A stretch of 64,000 nt of DNA from an uncultured bacterium (GTDB lineage Bacteria > Actinomycetota > Coriobacteriia > Coriobacteriales > Coriobacteriaceae), in assembly GCA_958349055.1 (NCBI GenBank), contig CATWBO010000007.1, positions 1 through 64,000 of the forward strand, read 5' to 3'. Shown here piece by piece: positions 33,705 to 42,070 of the stretch. The notes beneath the pieces are model-generated. The model did no database searches. It worked only from the letters and a program-made list of their open reading frames with translations, and was not told the origin of the DNA. Numbering within the stretch: the stretch's first letter is position 1; each line of letters begins with the position of its first letter. The position numbers and the translations under genes were made by a program.

Positions 33705-34502
33705 TTACTCAGGGCGGCCGCGATGGCGCTCAATCCAGTCCACGGCAAAGTCGACAAGCTCGCGTTGGCGCATAAAACGGATCGTCCCGTTACCAAGGGC
33801 CGCCATGTGAACCGGGCATTCACGCTCAAAAGCAGCGCCGATTTCATCGAAATCCTCGCCATCGACAAAGAGCGTGCGATATTCCTTCCATACGCGTCGA
33901 CCGTTTTCCACAATCGCGCTGTGCTCCACACAGTCGTGCTTGCCAGGGTATTCCGCACGAGCGTCGGCCAAATGCAGCGACGTATTCTTGTCGTAGCCCA
34001 CGCCCACAAGCAGCACGTAGCCGTCCAAATCGTACAGGCGCGCGATGGGCGATCCGTCGCCAAAGATGTTGCTCAGGTCGTGGTTTTCCGTCAAGAATTG
34101 AGCATGCCGGCCGTTTGCCGCCACCGAGCGCGCCGGATGGTCGCTTCTATGCGTACCCGGCCACGTCCGGAACATCTCAGCCACGGCACCCATCGTGTTG
34201 GTGGGCGTAATGCGCTTGTCATAGGCAGGCCAGTTATCGCGAATCAACTGCCACCATTCTTGAGGCTCCTGCCAATGGACGCCGCTCTCGGGGTCCAAGT
34301 TTTTCCAGGATTGCGTTGGCATCATGATGGTGCCGGTCTCGCCCACCGTCTGGAGCAGCGCCTCGATCACCGGCTGCGCGCCGCCGCACACATATCCAAG
34401 CGAGCTGAGCGAGCAATGGACCATAACCGCCTGCCCTGCGCACATCCCGACGGCGGAGAGCGCGTCGAGGATATCCTGCTTAAGCACGATTTGCCGATCC
34501 AT
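33705..34502 (-). CDS. AAC(3) family N-acetyltransferase
   Basis: A 265-aa protein of the aminoglycoside 3-N-acetyltransferase (Antibiotic_NAT) family, acetyl-CoA dependent. Segments VMVHCSLSSLGYVCGGAQPVI, GTIMMPTQSWKNLDPESG, RTWPGTHRSDHPARSVAANG and LLVGVGYDKNTSLHLAD hold the family's substrate and CoA residues. Many chromosomal relatives (YokD type) give no known antibiotic resistance, so resistance is not claimed. Start: ATG at 34502 with GAGG about 8 nt upstream; the frame is open 20 codons further. Confidence 0.88.
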   Translation of the reverse strand: MDRQIVLKQDILDALSAVGMCAGQAVMVHCSLSSLGYVCGGAQPVIEALLQTVGETGTIMMPTQSWKNLDPESGVHWQEPQEWWQLIRDNWPAYDKRITPTNTMGAVAEMFRTWPGTHRSDHPARSVAANGRHAQFLTENHDLSNIFGDGSPIARLYDLDGYVLLVGVGYDKNTSLHLADARAEYPGKHDCVEHSAIVENGRRVWKEYRTLFVDGEDFDEIGAAFERECPVHMAALGNGTIRFMRQRELVDFAVDWIERHRGRPE

Positions 34503-34623
34503 TGCCGTTTCCTCGCTATCCCCGCGGCCTATTTGTTTTAGCGTCATGTGTCGAAATGACACACGGGCTATGCGGCGTATTTATGCTGCAAATGATACGC
34601 TCCCAATGTCCCAAGGGATCTTT

Positions 34624-35583
34624 TTAGTACTTGAAGAAGCCCTCGCCCGAGCTTTCGCCCAGCTTACCTTCGTCGAGCATTTTTTTGAGGACGGTGGCCA
34701 TGGCCTTAAAGTTGTAGGGCATCATCATCTTTTTGAGCAGCGGGCTCACCAGGCCCGGAACCTTCTGATACTGCATAACGATGTTGTAGGCCGTCTGGAT
34801 GCCCACCGTGTCGAATACGCGGAACGGGCCCTTGGGAGCGCCGGTGCCGCGCGTCCATGCGAGGTCGATGCTCTTGGGGTCGCTCACGCCCGAGACATAC
34901 AGGTCAAGGCCCGAAAGCAGCCACGGCACCAGCATGGAATTGAGCAGGTAGCCGTTCTTTTCCTTGTTGACGGGAAGCGCCAGCATGCGAATGTCGTTGG
35001 CGAAGTCGACGAGCTCATCGAAGTAGCGCTTGTCGGTTTGGTCCTGTGCCATGACCTCGGTCATGTTGTTCTTCCAGATGGAGTTGGCAAAGTGTAGCGA
35101 CAGGTACTTCTCGGGGCGACCAGTGTACTTGGCAAAGGTGCTCGGCAGCAGTGTGGAGGAGTTCGTCACGATGACGGCCTTTTGCGGGAGGACCGGGGCG
35201 AGCTTCTTGTAGAAGTCGATCTTTGCCTGGGTGTCCTCGGCCATAGACTCGATGACCAGGTCGGCGTCGGCCACGGCCTTGGCAAGATCGAGCTCCAGCT
35301 TGAGTGTGGAGTAGGCACGCTCAACGGCGGCGAGTGCCGCCTCCTTGTCGAAGGGTTGGCCGCTATCGGCGATACCGGCGCACCACTCGCCCGTGCCGTC
35401 CGCCATGCCCTCGATTGCCGCGATGTACTCCTCGCGCACATGATCGATCTTGGGCTGGGTGCGGCCGATGCTGCCCTCGCTGCGCAGCCAAATCGTTACA
35501 TCAAAGCCGCAGTAAGCAGCCTGAAAGGCAATCTGACTTCCCAACACGCCGCCGCCGGCAACGCAAACGGTCTTGTAGCTCAT
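34624..35583 (-). CDS. 3-hydroxyacyl-CoA dehydrogenase
   Basis: A 319-aa NAD-dependent enzyme. The N-terminal Rossmann motif CVAGGGVLGSQIAFQAAYCG binds NAD. SMAEDTQAKIDFYKKLAP and the catalytic region TNSSTLLPSTFAKYTGRPEKYLSLHFANS-like stretch (near 125-150) follow, with the C-terminal helical domain ending GEGFFKY. In the family it oxidises 3-hydroxyacyl-CoA to 3-oxoacyl-CoA (fatty-acid or butyrate-type metabolism). GAGAGGA precedes the ATG. It lies between the acetyltransferase and the dehydratase-activator gene; a shared acyl-CoA pathway is possible. Confidence 0.88.
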   Translation of the reverse strand: MSYKTVCVAGGGVLGSQIAFQAAYCGFDVTIWLRSEGSIGRTQPKIDHVREEYIAAIEGMADGTGEWCAGIADSGQPFDKEAALAAVERAYSTLKLELDLAKAVADADLVIESMAEDTQAKIDFYKKLAPVLPQKAVIVTNSSTLLPSTFAKYTGRPEKYLSLHFANSIWKNNMTEVMAQDQTDKRYFDELVDFANDIRMLALPVNKEKNGYLLNSMLVPWLLSGLDLYVSGVSDPKSIDLAWTRGTGAPKGPFRVFDTVGIQTAYNIVMQYQKVPGLVSPLLKKMMMPYNFKAMATVLKKMLDEGKLGESSGEGFFKY

Positions 35584-36003
35584 AGGAACAGTCCTCTCTT
35601 GCGTAATTCCATAGATGTGCATTTATTCAACCGTATGGAGGTCGCACGCCGGGGGTGGGTTCTCTAAACGGACGGTATTTCGCGGCGAACGGCTACATCT
35701 GTCCATTATCTCAGGGTTCTGAAGGGCATTTTGCGTGCCGTTGGACCGTCGTTTTCGGAAGTATGCGGCAAATTCTGGAACCCCCGAGCACACCCCCGTT
35801 TTTCGAAAATAAAACCGCAGGTACAGAGCTTGGACATACACGGTCTGCTCGACCTATTCAGATTTTGCCGCATACTTCCGAAATCCGAACTCTCAGGAGA
35901 CTGCAGCAATGGCATTTACGCAACATATGTTCAACAAAAACAGGTGGTAGCCGGCACGGCTGCCACCCGTTTGTCTCATATCCGACCCAAAGTAGACCAG
36001 TTA
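35584..36003. other. 420-bp gene-free stretch with an inverted-repeat element
   Basis: I see no credible gene. TTTCGGAAGTATGCGGCAAA (35753 on) and its complement (ending 35883) form a hairpin element, described separately. A partial third copy of one arm lies at 33651-33677. The rest shows no promoter or RNA that I can support. Confidence 0.6.
35753..35883. repeat. 131-bp inverted-repeat element
   Basis: The arms 35753-35777 and 35859-35883 are 25-bp inverted copies with one or two mismatches, around an 81-nt interior. A related single arm lies at 33651-33677. Confidence 0.75.
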
Positions 36004-39000
36004 CTACTTAATGCCACGCCCCAGACGCTCGGCGACCGACGCCACGGCTTCCTCGCTTGCCGGCCCGCAGCTCACGCAGCCATCGTGAGCACGCATCTGG
36101 CCGGTGACCTCGTCCATCGCAAGCGGCGCCACCTTCTCGAGCTTAAAGCCCTTACCGGCGCGCATGTTCTCCTTGGCCACGCTGATCATGAGCTTAATGC
36201 GGTTGAGCTGATTGACCTCGGACGCACCGGGGTCGTAGTCCACCGCGACAATGTTGCTCTCGGGGTGCTGACGGCGCAGTTCCTTGATCACGGCCTTGCC
36301 CACCACGTGATTGGGCAGGCACGCGAAGGGCTGCGTGCAGATGATGTTGGGCGCGCCATGGTCAATCAGGTCGAGCATCTCGGCCGTGAGCAGCCAGCCC
36401 TCGCCCATGTTGTTGCACACCGAAAGCACCGTGCGGGCCTTGTCCGCCATGGTGCCAATGCGCTCGGGTGCCTCAAAGCGCTCGGACTTCTCGAGCAGCT
36501 CCTCCACCGGCGTGCGCATCCAGTCCACCAGCTTGATGAGCGCCTGCATGCTAGCGCGCGTGGTGGCAGAGCTTCCCAGCTCGTCTTTCTGCAGTTCGGC
36601 ATTGCTCATGGAGTACAGGAAGAAGTCGAGCAGGCCCGGCACCACGGCCTCGCAGCCCTCGCGCTCGATGACATCGACCACGTGGTTGTTGGCCGTGGGA
36701 TGGAACTTGACCAGGATCTCGCCGACAACGCCCACACGCGGCTTGGTGCCCTCGCCCACAAGCGGCATGGTGTCGAACGCGCGGATGGCCTCGCGAGCGA
36801 GCTTGGTGTAGTTATGCCTGTTGAACTTGGGCGCCAGCTTGCGGGCGCGCGCCATGTACTCCTCGTAGAGCGCGTTGGCGGCACCGGGCGTGGCCTCGTA
36901 CGGGCGGCAGCGATAGAGCATCTGCATCATCACGTCACCAAAGAGTACCGCGTAGACCGCCTGCTTGAGCAGCGCCGGCGTAATCTTAAAGCCAGGGTTG
37001 TCCTCGCCAAGCGCCACGGCCGAAAGCGAAATCACCGGAATCTCGGGGTGGCCGCTCTCGCGCAGTGCTTTGCGGATGAGCGCAATGTAGTTGGTGGCAC
37101 GGCAGCCACCGCCAGTCTGGCTGATGACCACGGCCGTCTTGGACAGGTCGTACCGGCCGCTCTCGATGGCCTCCATGATCTGGCCCGTCACCAGGATCGA
37201 CGGATAGCAGATGTCGTTGTTCACGTAGCGCAGGCCGGCCTCGACGGCGTCATGGTCGGTCGAGGGCAGCAGCTCCAAGTTGTAGCCGGCACCGCGGAAC
37301 ACCTCTTTGACCAGGTCAAAGTGGATCGGTGCCATCTGCGGGCACAGGATGGTGTAGCCCTCGTCGCGCATCTGCTCGGTAAAGGGCACCTTGGGCCACG
37401 CGGTCGAAGCACTCTCGCGCTGGGCCTCAAACGTGTACTTGCGGCTCGCGAACGCGGGGGCATCCGTGGAGGGCGCCACCGGCGCGGCATCGCCCTGCTC
37501 GTAGGCCTCGCCCGCGGCCGTGGCCTCGGCCAAGCGCTCGGCCTCCTGGTCCTTGAGCGCGGCCATGAGCGAGCGGATGCGGATGCGCGCGGCGCCCAGG
37601 TTGGACACCTCGTCGATCTTGAGCACGGTGTAGATCTTGCCGCTGGCTTCCAGGATCTCCTGCACCTGGTCGGTGGTCAGGGCGTCCAGACCGCAGCCGA
37701 AGGAGTTGAGCTGGATCAGGTCCAGGTCGTTGCGCATCGTCACAAAACGGGCGACGGCGTACAGGCGGCTGTGGTACATCCACTGGTCGACGACGCGAAT
37801 CGGACGCTCGGGCTTCACGAGATGCGCGAGCGAATCCTCGGTAAAGACCGCAAAGCCAAAGCTCGAGATAAGCTCGGGCAGGGCGTGGTTGATCTCGGGG
37901 TCGTTGTGATAGGGACGACCGGCGAGCACGATGCCATGGCCGCCGTGGTCCTCGACCCACTTAAGGGCTTCCTCGCCCATGGTCTGGATGTCCTCGTGGA
38001 AACGAGCATCGGCCTCAAAGGCGGCGTTGACGGCGGCGTCGACCTCGGAGCGCGTGATCTTGGGTCCGCGCACGCGACCGCGACCGGCCTCGGCGTCGGC
38101 CACGCGATCGACGGCGAGCACCTGGTACAGGCGGCGCTTGAGCTCGGTCTTGTCGTGATAGGGCACAAACGGGTACAGGAACTCGATGTTCTGCTCGCGA
38201 ATCTCGTCGATGTTGAGCGCCAGCGCCGTGGGGTAGCTCATGACGATGGGGCAGTTGTAGCAGTTGCCGGCGGTCGGATCCTCCTTGCGTTCCCAACGCA
38301 CGCACGGCATCCAAATGAAGTCGACATCGCGGTCGATAAGGTTCATCACGTGGCCGTGGCTCATTTTGGCCGGGTAGCACACGCTCTCGGACGGCATGGA
38401 CTCGATGCCCGCCTGATAGGTCTTTTTGCTCGACTGCTCGGACAGCTGCACGCTAAAGCCCAGGCGCGTAAAGAACGCGTGCCAGAAGGGGTAGTTCTCG
38501 TACATGTTGAGCGCGCGCGGGATGCCGACGGTGCCGCGCGGGGCCTCGTCGGGGCTCAGGACCTCGCGGTTAAAGAGCAGCTCGTTTTTCTTTTTGAAGA
38601 GGTTGGGGGCCTCGGTCTTTTGCTTTTTGTGGCCGGCGCCCTTCTCGCAGCGGTTGCCGGTAATGAAGCGCCTGCCGCCGCCAAAGTCGTTGACGGTGAG
38701 CTGGCAGTTGTTGGAGCAGCGGCCGCAGCGGACGTGCTTCTGCGTCACGGTAAGGTGCGCGATGTCCTCGGCAGAGAGGATGGTCGAGACGCCATCGGCG
38801 CCGGCGCGATCGCGGGCGAGCAGGGCCGCACCGTAGGCGCCCATGCAGCCGGCGATGTCGGGACGCACGGCATGTACGCCGGTGAGCTGCTCAAACGCGC
38901 GCAGCGTGGCATCGGACATAAAGGTGCCGCCCTGAACGATCACCTGGCTGCCGATCTCCTTGGGGTCGCGCAGCTTAATGACCTTGAACAGGGCGTTCTT

Positions 39001-40791
39001 GATGACGGAATAAGACAGGCCGGCCGCGATGTCGCCCACCGTGGCGCCTTCCTTTTGCGCCTGCTTGACGCGCGAGTTCATAAAGACCGTGCAGCGGCTG
39101 CCCAGATCGACGGGGGCCTTGGCATGGATGGCGGCATCGGCAAACGCGCGCACGTCCATGTTCATAGAGACGGCGAAGCTCTCGATAAAGCTGCCACAGC
39201 CCGACGAGCAGGCCTCGTTGAGCATGATGTGCTCGATCACGCCGTCCTTGACGCGCAGGCACTTCATGTCCTGGCCGCCAATGTCCAGGATAAACTCGAC
39301 GCCGGGCAGGAATGCCTTGGCGCCGCGCAGGTGCGCGACGGTCTCGATCTCGCCGGAGTCGGCCTTGAGGGCCTCGATGAGCAGCGCCTCGCCGTAGCCC
39401 GTGGTGGTCACGTGGCCGATGGTGCAGCCGGCAGGGATGTGATTGTAGAAATCGGCCATGATGACCTTGGCCGTGCCCAGGATGTCGCCGTTGTTGTTGC
39501 CGTACCAGGTGTGCAACAGCTGGCCGTCCTCGCCCACGAGCGCGGCCTTCATGGTGGTGGAACCGGCATCGATGCCGATGAACACGCGGCCGGTGTAGCC
39601 GTCGAGCTTGCCCTTGGGGACGACCTCGGTGTCGTGGCGGGTTTTGAACTCGGCAAAGTCTTCGTCGGTGGCAAAGAGCGGGTCCAGGCGCTCGACCTCG
39701 GCACCCTGCGTGTCACCCAGGCTATCGATGGCATCGATGAGCTGCGGGAATGTGCTGAGCTTGTTGGACTCGTGCGCCATGGCGGCGCCGCTCGCCACAA
39801 ACAGGTGGGCGTTTTGGGGCACGATACGGTGCTCCTCGTCCAGGTTGAGCGTGAGATAGAAGCGGTGGCGCAGCTCGGAGAGGTACTGCAGCGGGCCGCC
39901 CAGGAAGGCGACGTTGCCGCGGATGGGACGGCCGCACGCCAGGCCCGAGATGGTCTGGGTCACGACGGCCTGGAAGATGGAGGCGGCCACATCCTCGGGG
40001 CGGGCGCCCTCGTTGAGCAGCGGCTGGACGTCGGTCTTAGCAAAGACGCCGCAACGGCTGGCGATGGGATAGATGGTAGTGGCGTTAGCCGCGAGCTCAT
40101 TGAGGCCGCTCGCGTCGGTGTGCAGCAGGGTTGCCATCTGGTCGATGAATGCGCCCGTACCGCCGGCGCAGGTGCCGTTCATGCGCTGCTCGATGCCGTT
40201 ATCGAAGTAGATGATCTTGGCGTCCTCGCCGCCCAGCTCAATGGCGACGTCGGTGGCCGGGATGAGGGTCTCGACGGCGCGCTTGCTGGCAATGACCTCC
40301 TGGACAAACTCCAGGTCGAGCCACTGGGACAGCAGCAGACCACCCGAGCCGGTGATGGCGCAGGTCATCTGGGCCGTCGGCAGCACGGTCGCGGCACCCT
40401 CGAACAGGTCACGGGCGCAGGCGCGAACGTCGGTATGATGGCGCTGGTACTTGGCGTAGACAATCTGGTTATCGTCGTTGAGCACGGCGAGCTTGACGGT
40501 GGTGGAGCCCACGTCGATGCCCAGGTGCAGGCTGCCGTGGGCGTTCTCGGGGTTGAAGATTGCGCCTTCGGGGGCCTGGGCGGTGATAGCGGCCACGGAC
40601 TCGGCAACGCCGGACGTGGCTGCATCGGCGGTGAGCGTCTCCCCTGCCGTATTCTTGGCTTCGGCAACTGCCTCGGCGACTTTCTCGGCAGCGGCGGTCG
40701 CGGCCTTCTGTGCGGCGTCTGCCACGGCGGGCACGGCCTCGCGCGCGGCAGCGACCATGCGGTCCTTAATGCCTTCGACGAGTTTGCTCAT
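36004..40791 (-). CDS. Giant 2-hydroxyacyl-CoA dehydratase activator-like protein
   Basis: A 1595-aa protein. Residues 1-85 are an Ala-rich helix. Two BadF/BadG/HgdC-type ATPase modules follow, opening HLGIDVGSTTVKLAVL (near 90) and VFIGIDAGSTTMKAALV (near 402), with GGEDAKIIY and DIGGQDMKCLR. A cysteine cluster CGRCSNNC (near 685) and CEKGAG come next, then a DUF2229-type region (from about 754: GIPRALNMYENYPFW) and a C-terminal HgdB/C-like domain. Relatives couple ATP hydrolysis to electron transfer for radical dehydratases; the exact role of these fused forms is unknown. It starts 12 bp after the TetR gene, so the pair is one operon. Confidence 0.9.
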   Translation of the reverse strand: MSKLVEGIKDRMVAAAREAVPAVADAAQKAATAAAEKVAEAVAEAKNTAGETLTADAATSGVAESVAAITAQAPEGAIFNPENAHGSLHLGIDVGSTTVKLAVLNDDNQIVYAKYQRHHTDVRACARDLFEGAATVLPTAQMTCAITGSGGLLLSQWLDLEFVQEVIASKRAVETLIPATDVAIELGGEDAKIIYFDNGIEQRMNGTCAGGTGAFIDQMATLLHTDASGLNELAANATTIYPIASRCGVFAKTDVQPLLNEGARPEDVAASIFQAVVTQTISGLACGRPIRGNVAFLGGPLQYLSELRHRFYLTLNLDEEHRIVPQNAHLFVASGAAMAHESNKLSTFPQLIDAIDSLGDTQGAEVERLDPLFATDEDFAEFKTRHDTEVVPKGKLDGYTGRVFIGIDAGSTTMKAALVGEDGQLLHTWYGNNNGDILGTAKVIMADFYNHIPAGCTIGHVTTTGYGEALLIEALKADSGEIETVAHLRGAKAFLPGVEFILDIGGQDMKCLRVKDGVIEHIMLNEACSSGCGSFIESFAVSMNMDVRAFADAAIHAKAPVDLGSRCTVFMNSRVKQAQKEGATVGDIAAGLSYSVIKNALFKVIKLRDPKEIGSQVIVQGGTFMSDATLRAFEQLTGVHAVRPDIAGCMGAYGAALLARDRAGADGVSTILSAEDIAHLTVTQKHVRCGRCSNNCQLTVNDFGGGRRFITGNRCEKGAGHKKQKTEAPNLFKKKNELLFNREVLSPDEAPRGTVGIPRALNMYENYPFWHAFFTRLGFSVQLSEQSSKKTYQAGIESMPSESVCYPAKMSHGHVMNLIDRDVDFIWMPCVRWERKEDPTAGNCYNCPIVMSYPTALALNIDEIREQNIEFLYPFVPYHDKTELKRRLYQVLAVDRVADAEAGRGRVRGPKITRSEVDAAVNAAFEADARFHEDIQTMGEEALKWVEDHGGHGIVLAGRPYHNDPEINHALPELISSFGFAVFTEDSLAHLVKPERPIRVVDQWMYHSRLYAVARFVTMRNDLDLIQLNSFGCGLDALTTDQVQEILEASGKIYTVLKIDEVSNLGAARIRIRSLMAALKDQEAERLAEATAAGEAYEQGDAAPVAPSTDAPAFASRKYTFEAQRESASTAWPKVPFTEQMRDEGYTILCPQMAPIHFDLVKEVFRGAGYNLELLPSTDHDAVEAGLRYVNNDICYPSILVTGQIMEAIESGRYDLSKTAVVISQTGGGCRATNYIALIRKALRESGHPEIPVISLSAVALGEDNPGFKITPALLKQAVYAVLFGDVMMQMLYRCRPYEATPGAANALYEEYMARARKLAPKFNRHNYTKLAREAIRAFDTMPLVGEGTKPRVGVVGEILVKFHPTANNHVVDVIEREGCEAVVPGLLDFFLYSMSNAELQKDELGSSATTRASMQALIKLVDWMRTPVEELLEKSERFEAPERIGTMADKARTVLSVCNNMGEGWLLTAEMLDLIDHGAPNIICTQPFACLPNHVVGKAVIKELRRQHPESNIVAVDYDPGASEVNQLNRIKLMISVAKENMRAGKGFKLEKVAPLAMDEVTGQMRAHDGCVSCGPASEEAVASVAERLGRGIK

Positions 40792-40803
40792 CTGTTTCTC
40801 CTC

Positions 40804-41514
40804 TTAGTTGTTGGACTCGACGGTTGCGGCGGTGTCGACCGCGTCCTCGAGCTGCAAGTTCAATAGCTTCATGCCGTATTCCGGCACGTTGATATCGATA
40901 GGTTGGCCATACAGATCACCAGGGCGCACAAAAGCGAGCACCGTCATAATGCGTGCCATGGCCTCGGGCGATTCGGTGAGCCCACGCTCAAACCAGCGCT
41001 GAATCATGCCGACCTCGGCACTCACGACGTAAGTGACGTAGTAGTCAAAGAACGTGCCCAGCGCCAGGCCCAAAATGCCCGTCTGCGCACGCGGCACCAC
41101 AGCCTCACGCGCGGTGTCGATGATCCTTTTAATGAAGGCCTGGTCACCGCCCGGACCCAGCAGTGCACCGATTAAGTCGCGGTTGGCCGCAAGATAACGC
41201 AGCAGCTCAACCGAACCGGGCGCCGGCTCGAGCTCATCGATGTTGTGATAGAGATCGGGCAGCTGAGCTGCGGTGATGAGCTCAATGCGCTCACGGATCT
41301 CGGCCAGCAAGCCATCCTCGATTTGATTGATAAAGTCGGGGATATCGCGGTAGTGCGAATAGAACGTGCGGCGCGTAAGGCCGGCACGCTCGGTGAGCGA
41401 CGCGACGTTAACGCGCGAAAGGTCGCCGCTTTCGGCAAGTTCGCTGGCAAGTGCCTGGCGAAGGGCACGCTGCGAGCGAAGGGACCGGCGATCGCATTTC
41501 TCGAGCTGGGACAA
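40804..41514 (-). CDS. TetR/AcrR family regulator
   Basis: A 236-aa protein. An N-terminal helix-turn-helix (about 10-60) reads RVNVASLTERAGLTRRTFYSHY, the standard TetR recognition-helix pattern. The C-terminal ligand domain is not assignable. It lies directly upstream of the giant activator gene (12-bp gap, same strand) and very probably controls that operon, perhaps sensing an acyl-CoA (inference). Confidence 0.88.
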   Translation of the reverse strand: MSQLEKCDRRSLRSQRALRQALASELAESGDLSRVNVASLTERAGLTRRTFYSHYRDIPDFINQIEDGLLAEIRERIELITAAQLPDLYHNIDELEPAPGSVELLRYLAANRDLIGALLGPGGDQAFIKRIIDTAREAVVPRAQTGILGLALGTFFDYYVTYVVSAEVGMIQRWFERGLTESPEAMARIMTVLAFVRPGDLYGQPIDINVPEYGMKLLNLQLEDAVDTAATVESNN

Positions 41515-41609
41515 GCGTCCTCCTTGTTACTCAGTCCGTGCGCTATTGCATAGTGCGAGTATTATTGCACACCGTGTGCATCAACACGTAAAGGCAATAT
41601 TTAGAGTGC

Positions 41610-41632
41610 GACAAAGGGACTGTCCCTTTGTC
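41610..41632. repeat. Dispersed palindrome, family member D1
   Basis: GACAAAGGGAC, TG, then TCCCTTTGTC forms a near-perfect palindrome. Its partner lies at 42043-42069. The two flank the toxin-like gene. Confidence 0.8.
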
Positions 41633-41693
41633 ACATTCGGCGTCCGCCTAGGTTGCACCCGGTTGCACCCATTTTTTGGAGCGGCATTACCGA

Positions 41694-41722
41694 TTGTCCA
41701 AAATGTCATTCGTGGGTAGAAT
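41694..41722 (+). promoter_or_regulatory. Promoter of a candidate antisense RNA
   Basis: TTGTCC (41694-41699), a 17-nt spacer and TAGAAT (41717-41722) on the plus strand. It points into the 3' end of the minus-strand small peptide gene. The predicted start is near 41729. Confidence 0.6.
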
Positions 41723-41728
41723 GGTGTC

Positions 41729-41809
41729 GACGGCAGCCCAAGTTGTAGCTAGCTGGGCAGCGCCGTTATACGGTTTAAGGGGTCAACGCCTTAGCGGCGG
41801 CGACCCCTT
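41729..41809 (+). ncRNA. Candidate antisense (antitoxin) RNA
   Basis: Proposed from the promoter at 41694. It would begin with a hairpin made of ACGGC..GCCCA and TGGGC..GCCGT (about 41730-41766), then run into AAGGGGTC/GACCCCTT (41777-41809), which overlaps the last codons and stop of the peptide gene. It would therefore pair with the toxin mRNA 3' end. Neither end has been shown by data, and no T-run follows the second stem, so the true 3' end may lie further on. Confidence 0.4.
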
Positions 41810-41916
41810 CTGTTACGCTTCGAGCGCTGCTTGAGTGCCTCGGAAAGGCCGACAAGCGCTGTGAAGAACGAGACCAAAGCGGTCAGAAGTCTCACGAAAT
41901 CAATCAAATCGGTCAT
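41791..41916 (-). CDS. Small hydrophobic/basic peptide, candidate type I toxin
   Basis: A 41-residue ORF. The order is MTDL, a 20-residue hydrophobic helix with one Arg (IDFVRLLTALVSFFTALVGL), then a basic tail (KQRSKRNRRGRRR). GGGAGGTG lies about 6 nt before this ATG; an in-frame ATG two codons upstream sits too close to it. The layout matches small membrane toxins of the Fst/TxpA/BsrG or holin-like type. CCTCC in the leader can pair with GGAGG of the ribosome site, and a convergent promoter overlaps the 3' end. Both are typical of type I systems. It is flanked by the D1 and D2 palindromes. Confidence 0.6.
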   Translation of the reverse strand: MTDLIDFVRLLTALVSFFTALVGLSEALKQRSKRNRRGRRR

Positions 41917-41980
41917 GGGCATCACCTCCCATCAGATGGAGGGCGCTGCCCGGCACATGGAACTGCCGCCAACAGTATCA

Positions 41981-41989
41981 ATTCTATCA
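41981..41989 (-). promoter_or_regulatory. Extended -10 of the small-peptide gene
   Basis: On the minus strand TGATAGAAT, with TTCGCA 18 nt upstream of TAGAAT as a weak -35. The predicted leader is about 55-60 nt and contains the CCTCC anti-Shine-Dalgarno. Confidence 0.45.
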
Positions 41990-42042
41990 AAGCGCAGTTA
42001 AATATGCGAATATATGTTCGTGTTCAAGAGACCAGCGCCTAT

Positions 42043-42069
42043 GTGACAAAGGGACAGTCCCTTTGTCAC
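42043..42069. repeat. Dispersed palindrome, family member D2
   Basis: GTGACAAAGGGAC, A, then GTCCCTTTGTCAC is a perfect 27-nt palindrome, ending 1 nt from the stop codon of the HAD gene. Confidence 0.85.
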
Positions 42070-42070
42070 G

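Noticed and set aside
33705..34502. Functional aminoglycoside resistance gene
   Set aside because: Family membership is clear, but many chromosomal members of this family have no resistance role. The sequence alone does not show one.
35731..40866. A plus-strand open frame of about 1711 codons
   Set aside because: It is antisense to the 1595-residue activator gene, whose motifs are unmistakable. High GC codon bias leaves the opposite strand free of stops.
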